Positions 25,177 through 34,031 of a stretch of DNA of 64,000 nt are shown one piece after another. Both the position numbers and the translations under genes were made by a program. Numbering within the stretch: the first letter of the stretch is position 1; every line of letters starts with the position of its first letter. Under the pieces are notes generated by a model that was not told the origin of the DNA, did not search any database, and saw nothing but the letters and a program-made list of their open reading frames with translations. Source of the DNA: Salegentibacter salegens (GTDB taxonomy: Bacteria; Bacteroidota; Bacteroidia; Flavobacteriales; Flavobacteriaceae); the NCBI RefSeq assembly GCF_900142975.1, contig NZ_LT670848.1, positions 1,426,001-1,490,000 on the forward strand, written 5' to 3'.

Positions 25177-26928
25177 TTACTTAGCAGCTTCTTTAGCTTC
25201 CTTCAAGTCTATTTTTACATTATAACCGTGCTTTTCCATTAAATACAAAAGATTACTACCGTTAATAAGACTCAAAGGTTTATCTTTTGCAAAGTTATAA
25301 GCTTCAGGTCCGTAATTAGATGTTGTTACTATTATTCCTTTTGAGGCACCTTCATTCATTGTAGTTCCCCACAGATCCCTAATAGCACTTACACCCACAG
25401 TATTTGTATACCGCTTCGCTTGAATAACAATTTTACCACCCATAATAGGATCCGGATTAAATGCGATAGCATCTACGCCTCCATCTCTACTCGATTGTGT
25501 GACTTTTACCTCCCCACCATTTGAGCTAAATTCCTTATGAAATAATTCCCTTATTAAGTGTTCAAAATCTTCCCAGTCCATAGAGGCTAAATTATCTCCT
25601 TCCTGAATATTTCCTGAAATATCTTTAGAATCAATAAATCGTTTATCAGTTTTATTGATATTTTGAATCGGTTTAATAGCAATATGGTTGTGAATTTTTG
25701 GACTTGCTATTCCTTTTAATCCTTTGAAACAAAGTTTGGGCTTTACTTGATATAGATCTATTTTCAAAAATTCTTCCCGAGATACATGAATAGAAGTAAT
25801 ACAGCAGTTTGTTTTTTGTCCTTTTGCTTTATCTACCGTTGTTACCCAACCATTAAAAGTTATATAATCCACAGCATTTATTACATCAGCTTCAAAAAGT
25901 TCGTGGAGAGATCTTATTACTATTTGGTAAATAATAGTATCATATAATTTTAATTTTTTAGTGTTAGATAGATGAACTTCCTTAAGTTCGTCCCTGGAAG
26001 CTATATATTTAATTTCCGTAAGTGTAGGAATATCCTCGATATCAGGTAAGTAATATTCAACTACTAGCGTGCTGGAATGTGCTAAATATTCTAATTCGAA
26101 ATCTTTTGGGAAATTGAAATTTGAATAATCTGAATTGTTCAATACAATTTCAAAATATTCATTTATAGCATTTGGATCTCTTTGTAAAAATTGATTTTTT
26201 AGTTCATCTATAGATTGATTATTTCGGTCTTGCGCTTTATAAAATTCTTTTTTTCTATTTTTAAAAGCCGCAACATCATTTTCCCATTTTTTAACTTCTT
26301 TTTGGTAATTATCTAATTCTGACTGATACCTACGATTAATAATACTATTATAGTAGACAATATCATCATTCTCCGAATTCCATTTCTCTAAAGCCAAATC
26401 AAATTTATCTTTGGCTTCTTGAACTTTTTTCTTCCTATAAGAAGAAACTAATTTATCTAGAATAGAAAGTTTTGGTTCATAAAATCTTTTTAAAGGAGGA
26501 TCTATTTTTGACTTATATTCTGATTCAATAGGTTTTGTTGGCTCCTCTGGTTTGGGTGGTAGTTGCTCATCAAAATTTGAAAAGTCTTTCAAAGAATTCC
26601 AATTAACAGCATCATCAATCTCGAGAGTATGATGAAGAATAGATTCTAAGCCTTCCTGAATTTCTCTTGCCTCCTTCGTCAACCTAGAAGCGCTTACTTT
26701 GCTCTTCTCTTTAGCTTCTTTATCTAATTTCCTGGAGTATTGTTGATCCCAGGTATCAAATTGGAGTTTTACTTTACTATTTAAAATATAAGAAGATGAA
26801 TCTTTTAATGTTCTGAATTTATGAAGACCTAAATGTACTATTTCCGCTACATAACGAACTTCATAACTTCTAGTAAACTCTTCATAATAATCTTCGGAAT
26901 GTAAATAACCAAATTTGTTTGGTGCCAT
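25177..26928 (-). CDS. Restriction endonuclease-like protein with C-terminal Mrr_cat domain
   Basis: 583 residues. The C-terminal ~130 residues are a type IV restriction nuclease domain of the Mrr family: WEDFEHLIRELF (452-463), DGGVDAIAF (482-490, active-site Asp486), and VIQAKRY (501-507, Gln503-Lys505). These give the D-x(n)-QxK core of PD-(D/E)XK enzymes. Residues 70-250 are highly charged and helical, probably coiled coil, and 280-430 form an uncharacterised domain. Mrr-type enzymes cut modified foreign DNA, but stand-alone forms with long N-terminal regions are little studied. No methylase or helicase partner is adjacent. It lies between a broken gene and a metabolic gene, consistent with an accessory insertion. 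Confidence 0.85.
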   Translation of the reverse strand: MAPNKFGYLHSEDYYEEFTRSYEVRYVAEIVHLGLHKFRTLKDSSSYILNSKVKLQFDTWDQQYSRKLDKEAKEKSKVSASRLTKEAREIQEGLESILHHTLEIDDAVNWNSLKDFSNFDEQLPPKPEEPTKPIESEYKSKIDPPLKRFYEPKLSILDKLVSSYRKKKVQEAKDKFDLALEKWNSENDDIVYYNSIINRRYQSELDNYQKEVKKWENDVAAFKNRKKEFYKAQDRNNQSIDELKNQFLQRDPNAINEYFEIVLNNSDYSNFNFPKDFELEYLAHSSTLVVEYYLPDIEDIPTLTEIKYIASRDELKEVHLSNTKKLKLYDTIIYQIVIRSLHELFEADVINAVDYITFNGWVTTVDKAKGQKTNCCITSIHVSREEFLKIDLYQVKPKLCFKGLKGIASPKIHNHIAIKPIQNINKTDKRFIDSKDISGNIQEGDNLASMDWEDFEHLIRELFHKEFSSNGGEVKVTQSSRDGGVDAIAFNPDPIMGGKIVIQAKRYTNTVGVSAIRDLWGTTMNEGASKGIIVTTSNYGPEAYNFAKDKPLSLINGSNLLYLMEKHGYNVKIDLKEAKEAAK

Positions 26929-27069
26929 ATTTTAATTTTAATGAAAAATTGCAATGAATATAAAAGAAATAGTAGGGCACTTCTCGATTTATTAAAAATA
27001 GAAAAATATTATGGTTTTATTTCAAAAGGTTTAAATCTTAAGTGATTATATACTACGTATTAAAACAAA

Positions 27070-27117
27070 AATCCCGAAACTTATTTTCTTCCATTTAAAG
27101 AAATAAGTCCCGGGATA
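27070..27117 (-). terminator. Intrinsic terminator of the serB-serA fusion gene
   Basis: Reverse-strand hairpin with ATCCCG/CGGGAT outer pairing and ACTTATTT/AAATAAGT inner pairing, followed by TTTTTGTTTTA. About 20 bp after the stop. Confidence 0.75.
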
Positions 27118-27139
27118 TATTTTTCAGAAAAAATATTTT

Positions 27140-29032
27140 CTAATATAAAACTCTAAAACGTATTGTTCCTTTTAAGCCTTTTAGGTCTTTGATTACTTTT
27201 TTATCGTATTTCTTATCAATATCGGTAATTACATAACCAATGGTTTCATTGGTTTTTAAATACTGGCCTTCTATATTAATATCGTGCGCGGCAAGGATTC
27301 TGTTGATCTCTGCCAGAATTCCGGGCCTGTTTTCGTGAATATGAATAAGCCTATGCGCATTTTGAAGCACCGGTAATTGTAAATTCGGGAAGTTAACCGA
27401 GTTGGTGGTGCTTCCGGTATTTATATATTCTATAATTTTTCCAGGAACAAAATTCCCGATATTTTCCTGGGCTTCCAGTGTGCTTCCGCCAATATGCGGA
27501 GTTAAAATCACATTTGGTAAATTCCTTAATTCAGAAATAAATTCTTCGTTATTGGTTTTCGGCTCCTGTGGATAAACATCTATTCCCGCACCCATTATTT
27601 TACCAGATTCTATATTCTTTTTCAGCGCTTTTATATCTACTACGTGGCCCCGGCTTAAATTAAGGAAGATCATGTTATCCTTCATATAACCAAATTCCTT
27701 TTCACCAATAATATTTTTATTTTCTTTTCTTCCGTCTACGTGAAGGGTAACAATATCTACCGTTTCCAGAAGTTCTTTAAGGGAATTGCATTTAGTAACA
27801 TTTCCCATTGGTAATTTTTCTTCAACATCGTAATAATAAACATCAAAACCAACAGATTCTGCTACTACCGAAAGTTGTGCACCAATATTACCATAACCAA
27901 TAATCCCAAGTTTTTTACTCCTGGTTTCAAAACTATTTGTGGCAGATTTTTCCCATTTCCCTTCGTGCATTAATCGCATTTTATCGGGTAGGTTACGCAT
28001 CAATAAAATTATCTCACCAATAGCCAGTTCAACCACAGATCTCGTGTTACTATAAGGAGCATTAAAAACTGCAACTCCTTTCTTTAAACAAGCCTGCAGG
28101 TCTATTTGGTTGGTTCCTATACAAAAAGCACCCACAGCAATTAAGCGGTTGGCATTTTCCAGTACTTTTTCGGTTAAATGCGTTTTAGACCGAATTCCAA
28201 TTACCGATACATCTTTAATTTTTTCGCAAAGTTCATCTTCATCCATTGCGCCGGGATGTACAGTTACATTATACCCTTCTTTTTTCATAATGTCTACCGC
28301 GTCCTGGTGTACATTTTCAAGAAGAAGTACGTTAATTCTATTTTTTGGGTAAGAGATTGCTTTGTTCATATTGTGTACAAATAAAAATTCGTCTAAACTT
28401 GGTGTAATATGGTCTGCCTTTTCAAGAATATTTGCCCTTTCTACATTTTCGGTAAAGGCATAAAACTTATTAGCGAGTCCGGCGGCTTTTATTTCATAAT
28501 CGGTATAACCATCGCCAATTACGTAAACATCGCCTTTTAATTTTAAGCTTTTTAGTTGTTCTACTTTTCCATTATTGGAAGAAAGCACGTTGTTTTTATC
28601 AAAACCAACAATACTACCATCTTCACCAAACTCAAAAGTATTGGCAAAAACATTTTCGGGTTTAACCCCGTAAGGTTCTACAATAGGAACTATAAATTCC
28701 TTAAAACCATTAGAAACAATATAGATATTTTCATGATAATCGTTAAAGAATTCCCGGTTTCTAACAAATGAGGAAGAGACCCGCTCACTTAAATTTTCTA
28801 CCAATTTTGGCAAATCACTTTTATTAGCTTTTAAAAGTTTAATTCGTTCTACCAGGGAGTCTCTAAAAGAAATCTCTCCCTTCATTCCTTTATCGGTTAA
28901 AGCTTCTACCTCATCAAGGTTCTTTTGCTTATCGGGATCGTTGGCCAGGGAAATTTCTCCTAAAACATCCAGGGCTTCTACCTGGGTAAATGTGCTATCA
29001 AAATCAATTACAAAGTGCTTGTTCTCACTCAT
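27140..29032 (-). CDS. serA: Fused phosphoserine phosphatase - D-3-phosphoglycerate dehydrogenase
   Basis: 630 residues. Residues 1-215 are a HAD phosphatase: FDSTFT (D10, D12) as motif I, SNGF as motif II, GDGYTDYEIKAAG near 173-185 as motif III. Residues about 230-550 are a D-isomer 2-hydroxyacid dehydrogenase with the Rossmann motif GIIGYGNIG (376-384), RGHVVD, and the catalytic PHIGGST near 512-518. Residues 560-630 form an ACT domain for serine feedback. One polypeptide therefore has the first and last steps of serine synthesis; the middle aminotransferase is not in the window. SerA normally has about 410 residues. Followed by a strong terminator, so monocistronic. Confidence 0.9.
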   Translation of the reverse strand: MSENKHFVIDFDSTFTQVEALDVLGEISLANDPDKQKNLDEVEALTDKGMKGEISFRDSLVERIKLLKANKSDLPKLVENLSERVSSSFVRNREFFNDYHENIYIVSNGFKEFIVPIVEPYGVKPENVFANTFEFGEDGSIVGFDKNNVLSSNNGKVEQLKSLKLKGDVYVIGDGYTDYEIKAAGLANKFYAFTENVERANILEKADHITPSLDEFLFVHNMNKAISYPKNRINVLLLENVHQDAVDIMKKEGYNVTVHPGAMDEDELCEKIKDVSVIGIRSKTHLTEKVLENANRLIAVGAFCIGTNQIDLQACLKKGVAVFNAPYSNTRSVVELAIGEIILLMRNLPDKMRLMHEGKWEKSATNSFETRSKKLGIIGYGNIGAQLSVVAESVGFDVYYYDVEEKLPMGNVTKCNSLKELLETVDIVTLHVDGRKENKNIIGEKEFGYMKDNMIFLNLSRGHVVDIKALKKNIESGKIMGAGIDVYPQEPKTNNEEFISELRNLPNVILTPHIGGSTLEAQENIGNFVPGKIIEYINTGSTTNSVNFPNLQLPVLQNAHRLIHIHENRPGILAEINRILAAHDINIEGQYLKTNETIGYVITDIDKKYDKKVIKDLKGLKGTIRFRVLY

Positions 29033-29258
29033 AGTTAAGGTACTCTAAAATGAAGCCTAAAACTACTATTTTTAGCAATCTTAGCGTACCAATTTCAGTA
29101 AAAATACGCGATCAAAATTTTGGTTATGGCAATATTTTCCACAATTCATAAAATGAGAGGCTATAAAATATGGAGCTCATAAAAACCCCCTGAAATTAGA
29201 AGTTAAAAATGAAATTTCTTCGGTTTTTCAAATAAAAAATCTTTCAGAAGAACTAAAA

Positions 29259-29333
29259 ATAGCCTTCCCCATAGAAAAGGCTATCTAAAACAAAAATGCC
29301 TTTACGAAACGGAATTTTCCGTAGTAAAGGCAT
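29259..29333 (-). terminator. Two tandem intrinsic terminators downstream of the azurin gene
   Basis: Reverse strand: first hairpin 29333-29296 (ATGCCTTTAC/GTAAAGGCAT arms with an inner ACGGAA/TTCCGT pair) with a following TTTTTG run, then a second hairpin 29284-29259 (ATAGCCTT/AAGGCTAT) with TTTTTAG. Together they would terminate azurin transcription before serA. They lie in the 421 bp gap 29033-29453, with a family A repeat nearby. Confidence 0.75.
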
Positions 29334-29339
29334 TTTCAA

Positions 29340-29436
29340 CAAACTACCTCGAAGCAAGCTCACGAGGAATTGATAGTAAAAAATTATTTAAATTTCGAGG
29401 CAAGCCCCGGAGAATTTAAATCTCGATTATAGAGTA
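29340..29436. repeat. Family A palindromic repeat, copy 4 (inverse orientation)
   Basis: Reads AAACTACCTCGAAGCAAGC... on the plus strand, then a TTTCGAGGCAAGCCCCGGAG hairpin and the CTCGATTATAGAG end. It sits 17 bp beyond the azurin stop and before the terminators. Confidence 0.85.
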
Positions 29437-29453
29437 ATATTATAAAAGTTCTA

Positions 29454-30002
29454 TTATTCTACAATAAATTTACCTTTCATCACAGAATAGTGACCCGGGA
29501 AGCTACAAATGAAGTCATATTCACCAGCTTCAGGAGCTTCAAATTCTATGGTTACTTCTTCTCCGCCACCAATCATTTTAGTGTGGGTAATCACCGCATC
29601 GGTTCCTTCAGGAATATAATCGTTATCCTTAGCCTGAACAGCTTTTTGTCCAAATTCATTAATTACGGTCCCTTTGGTTAATAATACCCAGTTATGGCCC
29701 ATCACGGTTTTTTCCATCTCACCAACGTGTTTTAAAGTAAGTCTAACGGTTTGTCCCGCTTTTACTCTAATTTCGTCTTTATTAAAACGCATTTGGTCGT
29801 TTCCTTCAATAGTAACCTGAACCACGTCTTCATCTGAAGCGCTCATTTCTGAAGCAGATTTATCTGTAGCGGCTTCAGTTTGAGATTGTGGGCTGGTACC
29901 ATCACCAATAGTAATTTTATCTTCTTTTTCTTCTTTTTTATCTCCGCAGGCAATCATTGCTACGGCTCCTAAAATCAAAACAGTTTTACTTAAAAATTTC
30001 AT
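29454..30002 (-). CDS. Azurin-type blue copper lipoprotein
   Basis: 182 residues. Lipoprotein signal MKFLSKTVLILGAVAMIAC (Cys19), an acidic-serine linker, and a cupredoxin domain from about 62. The type-1 copper ligands are His103 (GHNW), Cys166 and His171 (ICSFPGH) and Met175 (SVMKG). Azurins carry electrons in the periplasm; here the anchor suggests an envelope-bound respiratory carrier. A good -7 element (TATCTTTG) lies 41-48 bp upstream, and two terminators follow. Monocistronic. Confidence 0.92.
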   Translation of the reverse strand: MKFLSKTVLILGAVAMIACGDKKEEKEDKITIGDGTSPQSQTEAATDKSASEMSASDEDVVQVTIEGNDQMRFNKDEIRVKAGQTVRLTLKHVGEMEKTVMGHNWVLLTKGTVINEFGQKAVQAKDNDYIPEGTDAVITHTKMIGGGEEVTIEFEAPEAGEYDFICSFPGHYSVMKGKFIVE

Positions 30003-30042
30003 ATTGACTTATTTATAGTTTGTAATTAGTTATTTACGCTAT

Positions 30043-30050
30043 CAAAGATA
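30043..30050 (-). promoter_or_regulatory. -7 element for the azurin gene
   Basis: The reverse strand reads TATCTTTG, an exact consensus match 41 bp before the start. No clear TTG at -33. Confidence 0.5.
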
Positions 30051-30177
30051 AATTAATTTTAATTGTTAACGTATTTCAGCTTAAATTTTTAATAAGCTAG
30101 AGAAAATCTAAAAGTTCTATAGACGCCAATTTTCCCAAAATCACTACCTTCATAGATTGAAAACAAAACCACACAAA

Positions 30178-32325
30178 ATGAAAAAAGAAATTATAAAAAG
30201 CCTGGGGATTTTTGCGCTGGTCGCAGGATTTCAAGCCAATGCCCAGGAACAAAACGATGAAATGAAAAATATGGATAATATTTTACTTGCTGAATGGAAC
30301 GGACCGTATGCAGGAGTTCCCGCTTTTCACAAAATGGAAGTAGACCTTATAAAACCGGCAGTGCTTACAGCGATGGAAAAACATCTGGCTGAAATTGATA
30401 AAATTACCGCTAATCCAGAACCGGCAACTTTTGAGAATACTATTGTGCCTTTTGAAGATTCCGGCGATCTTCTAAACCGGGTTTTTACATATTACGGCAT
30501 TTTTAGCAGCAATATTTCCAGTCCTGAATTTAGAGAAATTCAAGGAGAACTTTCTCCTGAAATCTCTGCCTACAGTTCTAAAATCTCACAGAATTCTAAG
30601 CTTTTTGAAAGGATTAAAACAGTTTATAAAAATTCAGAAGAAAATCCGTTATCGGCACCCGAACAACGTGTAATTGATCTTATTTATGAGGAATTTGCGA
30701 TGGAAGGTGCGAATCTAAACGAAAAAGATAAAAAGCGTTACGCTAAAATAAACAGTGAACTTTCTGAATTATATACCAAATTCTCTAATAATGTTCTTGC
30801 GGAAGAAGAAAACTATATTGTTTATTTAACCGAAGAGCAACTTAGTGGTCTTCCGGAGTCTTATGTGAAAGCTGCAGCCAGCACGGCTGAAGCTAATGGT
30901 GAAACCGGCAAGTATGCCGTAACCAACACGCGTTCTTCCATGGATCCTTTTTTAACTTATTCTGATGAACGCGAACTTCGCGAAAAAGTTTGGAAAAATT
31001 ACTATTCCCGGGGCGATAACGATGATGAGTTTGATAATAACGAAGTGATTAAAAAGATCCTAAAACTACGAGATGAACGTGTAGAATTACTGGGGTACGA
31101 TAATTTTGCCCAATGGCGCTTACAAAACCGAATGGCAAAAAATCCAGAAAATGCCATGGAACTTATGGAAGCCGTTTGGCCAGCCGCACTTGCCCGAGTT
31201 GAAGAAGAAGTAGAAGATATGCAAGCCGTAGCCGATGGTGAAGGCGCTAATATTGAAATTAAGCCGTGGGATTATCGCTATTATGCCGAAAAAGTAAGAA
31301 AAGAAAAATACGATTTGGATAGTGAAGAAGTAAAGCAATATTTAGAACTGGGCAACTTAACCGATGCGCTTTTCTATACCGCCGGTAAACTTTTTAATTT
31401 TGATTTTAAACCGGTAGAAGAAGGCAGCGTTCCTGTTTTTCATGAAGACGTAAACGTTTGGGAAGTACAGGATAAAGATACCGGAGAACTTATTGGGCTT
31501 TGGTATTTAGATCCTTTTGCACGCCAGGGAAAACGTTCCGGTGCCTGGGCAACGACTTACAGAAGCTATTCTGAACTGGAAGGAGCCAAACCCGTATTGG
31601 CTTCCAACAATTCTAACTTTATAAAACCCGCACCGGGAGAACCTGTTTTAGTTTCCTGGGACGATGCTGAAACATTTTTCCACGAATTTGGTCACGCCTT
31701 ACACTTTTTAGCGGCAGATATTAAATATCCAACCCTAAACAGCGGTGTTCGTGATTATACCGAATTCCAATCTCAATTACTTGAGCGTTGGTTATCTACA
31801 GATGAGGTGATAAACCGCTTTCTGAAACATCATGAAACCGGGGAAGTAATTCCAGATGAATTAGTAGCTAAAATTAAAAAAGCAGCTACTTTTAACCAGG
31901 GATTTGCGACGACCGAGTTTTTAGCTTCGGCTTTAATGGATATGAAATATCACACCACAGATCCCGATAAAATTGAACCCAGAACGTTTGAAAAAGAAAC
32001 TTTGGATGAACTTGGAATGCCAGATGAAATTGTGATGCGCCACCGTTCTCCACATTTTGGGCACGTATTTTCAGGTGAAGGTTATGCAACCGGCTACTAT
32101 GGTTATTTATGGGCCGATGTATTAACCTCTGACGCGGCGGAAGCCTTTGCTGAATCTCCCGGCGGATTCTACGATGAGAATATGGCAGAAAGACTGGTGA
32201 AATATCTTTTTGCGCCAAGAAACGCGATGGACCCCGCTGAAGCCTATCGGAAATTTAGAGGCCGTGATGCTGAAATTGATGCGCTAATGCGTGACCGTGG
32301 CTTCCCGGTACCTGAAGAAAAATAA
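30178..32325 (+). CDS. dcp: M3 family dipeptidyl carboxypeptidase (Dcp), exported
   Basis: 715 residues from the ATG at 30178. An upstream TTG at 30157 would add seven residues before an otherwise normal signal peptide, so I chose the ATG. The N-terminus MKKEIIKSLGIFALVAGFQA then NAQ is a signal peptide. HEFGH (502-506) is the M3 zinc motif, with downstream conserved segments (SGEGYATGYYGYLWADVLTSD) for substrate closure. It probably removes C-terminal dipeptides from peptides in the periplasm. Monocistronic with a clear terminator downstream; divergent from the azurin gene. Confidence 0.93.
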   Translation: MKKEIIKSLGIFALVAGFQANAQEQNDEMKNMDNILLAEWNGPYAGVPAFHKMEVDLIKPAVLTAMEKHLAEIDKITANPEPATFENTIVPFEDSGDLLNRVFTYYGIFSSNISSPEFREIQGELSPEISAYSSKISQNSKLFERIKTVYKNSEENPLSAPEQRVIDLIYEEFAMEGANLNEKDKKRYAKINSELSELYTKFSNNVLAEEENYIVYLTEEQLSGLPESYVKAAASTAEANGETGKYAVTNTRSSMDPFLTYSDERELREKVWKNYYSRGDNDDEFDNNEVIKKILKLRDERVELLGYDNFAQWRLQNRMAKNPENAMELMEAVWPAALARVEEEVEDMQAVADGEGANIEIKPWDYRYYAEKVRKEKYDLDSEEVKQYLELGNLTDALFYTAGKLFNFDFKPVEEGSVPVFHEDVNVWEVQDKDTGELIGLWYLDPFARQGKRSGAWATTYRSYSELEGAKPVLASNNSNFIKPAPGEPVLVSWDDAETFFHEFGHALHFLAADIKYPTLNSGVRDYTEFQSQLLERWLSTDEVINRFLKHHETGEVIPDELVAKIKKAATFNQGFATTEFLASALMDMKYHTTDPDKIEPRTFEKETLDELGMPDEIVMRHRSPHFGHVFSGEGYATGYYGYLWADVLTSDAAEAFAESPGGFYDENMAERLVKYLFAPRNAMDPAEAYRKFRGRDAEIDALMRDRGFPVPEEK

Positions 32326-32348
32326 AATAATCCAATATAAATTTTACA

Positions 32349-32386
32349 AAACCTGCCTGGAATATTTCTTTAAGGCAGGTTTTTTA
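32349..32386 (+). terminator. Intrinsic terminator of dcp
   Basis: AAACCTGCCT pairs with AGGCAGGTTT around a 14-base loop, with a T-rich tail (TTTTTTATTT), 24 bp after the stop. Confidence 0.85.
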
Positions 32387-32403
32387 TTTAACTCCATTTC
32401 AAA

Positions 32404-33003
32404 TTAATCAATTGCTTTAGCTACTAGTTTTTCGGGACCTGCCATAAAACCATATAAGTGTATTTTATCTTCAGTGATTTTCTCAATGGGTACAGCTGTA
32501 ATGGGATTACCATGGCGATGAATTACCAAAAAGAAGGTATCATCAATTTTCTTTAAAAAAGACTCCATTATTTTTCCATCAGTGTGATCCTGAAAGTCTA
32601 TGATAAAGTTTTTTCCACCACGAACTAAATCGTATTTTATCTTTCTAATCTCTTCAAGCCTCCCGTTGGTCTCGGTAGGGATTAAACGTATATAATCTAT
32701 AGGTTGTTCCAATCTTTCTGAAGAAATACTTAATCGGTTAGGATTTTTAAAACTGAAATCGGCAAAGGCGAGCGTATCTATTTTCAACTTGTTTCCTTCA
32801 GTTTGATAAGCAGTTTTAGTGACAAACTGATCAAAATTATAATGGGATAAGGAATCTTCACTCACTTCCATCAAATATATCCCGGGAAAACCACCAAAAC
32901 TTTTATTTCCGGAAACAATCCACTTCCCTTCTAATTCCTGTGCGGTAACTGAGATGCTTAACAACAAAACAAAAACGACCAAATAGCTATCAATAAATTT
33001 CAT
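32404..33003 (-). CDS. Secreted protein of unknown function (199 aa)
   Basis: 199 residues with a signal peptide (MKFIDSYLVVFVLLLSISVT, then AQE). The mature part is beta-rich (GKWIVSGNKSFGGF, KLKIDTLAFADFSFKNPNRL) like lipocalin-type extracytoplasmic proteins, but no family is firmly recognised. Convergent with dcp and separated from ndk upstream by a terminator. A TATCTTTA element lies about 30 bp before its start. Real gene judged by signal peptide and length; function unknown. Confidence 0.72.
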   Translation of the reverse strand: MKFIDSYLVVFVLLLSISVTAQELEGKWIVSGNKSFGGFPGIYLMEVSEDSLSHYNFDQFVTKTAYQTEGNKLKIDTLAFADFSFKNPNRLSISSERLEQPIDYIRLIPTETNGRLEEIRKIKYDLVRGGKNFIIDFQDHTDGKIMESFLKKIDDTFFLVIHRHGNPITAVPIEKITEDKIHLYGFMAGPEKLVAKAID

Positions 33004-33146
33004 ACTTCCAACTTTTAAATTTGAACAATAATTTAAAGATAAGCTGGCTAAAAACCTTATTTATTCGATAGCGTTCTTATTATTTAGATGAAAAACGGAA
33101 TTTTAAGTGTTTGTAGGAGAACATATTAAACTTGTAGCCATAAAAT

Positions 33147-33234
33147 AAAAAGAGACTATATGAAAAATTTTGAAAATCGTCAAGCTGAAACGAGTTCAGC
33201 TTGACGAGATCAGACTTTTCAGACAGCCTCTTTT
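33147..33234 (-). terminator. Terminator of ndk with a nested repeat hairpin in its loop
   Basis: The arms at 33147-33165 and 33216-33234 pair with 16 of 19 matches (AAAAGAG...TGAAAA with TTTTCA...CTCTTTT). The loop contains a perfect 11 bp hairpin (GTCAAGCTGAA / TTCAGCTTGAC, 33179-33205) related to family B. On the reverse strand the hairpin is followed by TTTTTATTTTATGG. Confidence 0.7.
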
Positions 33235-33255
33235 ATATTACTTAAAAAGTTATGC

Positions 33256-33675
33256 TTAGAACATCTCTCTACCAGAAAAATGGAAACCAGCTTCAATCTG
33301 TGCGTTTTCGTCGCTATCACTTCCGTGAACGGCGTTTTCACCAACAGATTTTGCATATTTTTTTCTAATAGTTCCTTCAGCAGCATCTTCTGGATTTGTT
33401 GCTCCAATTAAAGCTCTAAAGTCGTCTACCGCGTTATCCTTTTCTAACACAGCCGATACGATTGGTCCACGAGTCATAAACTCTACCAACTCTCCAAAGA
33501 AAGGACGTTCGTTATGCACTGCATAAAATTCTTCAGCATCAGCGGTAGTCATTTGAGTCATTTTCAAAGCTACAATTCTGAAACCTGAAGCGGTAATTTG
33601 TTCTAATATTCCACCAACATTCCCTGCTTCAACAGCATCGGGCTTTATCATAGTGAATGTTCTTTTTCCTGCCAT
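33256..33675 (-). CDS. ndk: Nucleoside diphosphate kinase
   Basis: 139 residues, the standard length. Start [15 protein letters not shown] and the active-site histidine in NAVHGSDS (His117) are conserved. It transfers the gamma-phosphate between nucleoside triphosphates and diphosphates to balance NTP and dNTP pools in the cytoplasm. Monocistronic, with a terminator beginning about 20 bp after the stop. The divergent 356 bp gap to the DHH gene (33676-34031) has AT-rich DNA and a leader ORF candidate described separately. Confidence 0.95.
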   Translation of the reverse strand: MAGKRTFTMIKPDAVEAGNVGGILEQITASGFRIVALKMTQMTTADAEEFYAVHNERPFFGELVEFMTRGPIVSAVLEKDNAVDDFRALIGATNPEDAAEGTIRKKYAKSVGENAVHGSDSDENAQIEAGFHFSGREMF

Positions 33676-33920
33676 CTTATGGTTTTTTAAATTTTGGCAA
33701 AAATAATTAAATAAGCTGCAAATACAAGTGCTTTAAAGTTTTATATGGATTTAGCCCTCAGGCAGCTGCATTTTCAAAGTCTAAATAGAAAAAAGCTTAA
33801 AAAGAGCGATAAAATTATCTTCATTTTTTGTTGATTTGTTGAATACAAAAATCCAGATTGGTTTTTTAAGCTGGTATTAATAAATTGTACCTTTACTGCA
33901 TACTCGTAGCGAGGTATAAC

Positions 33921-33992
33921 ATGACAACCTTGGGATTTTCACTAAGGAAAATGAGATTTGGAACCTTAGATGTTTCATTTTTTTCAACTTAA
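33921..33992 (+). other. Possible 23-codon leader ORF upstream of the DHH-gldI genes
   Basis: ATG at 33921, TAA at 33990, translated MTTLGFSLRKMRFGTLDVSF then FST. It lies 39 bp before the DHH start, in a long leader that may begin near a TACCTTTA element at about 33889. Within it, CTAAGG...CCTTAG could form a stem. Could be a leader peptide or chance; not in any family I recognise. Confidence 0.2.
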
Positions 33993-34031
33993 TACCTTGA
34001 GAATTTATCTTGGGGTGTTTTATATTAAGAT

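Noticed and set aside
30157..30177. TTG start for dcp
   Set aside because: The ATG at 30178 directly begins a canonical signal peptide; the TTG adds a basic extension with no support.
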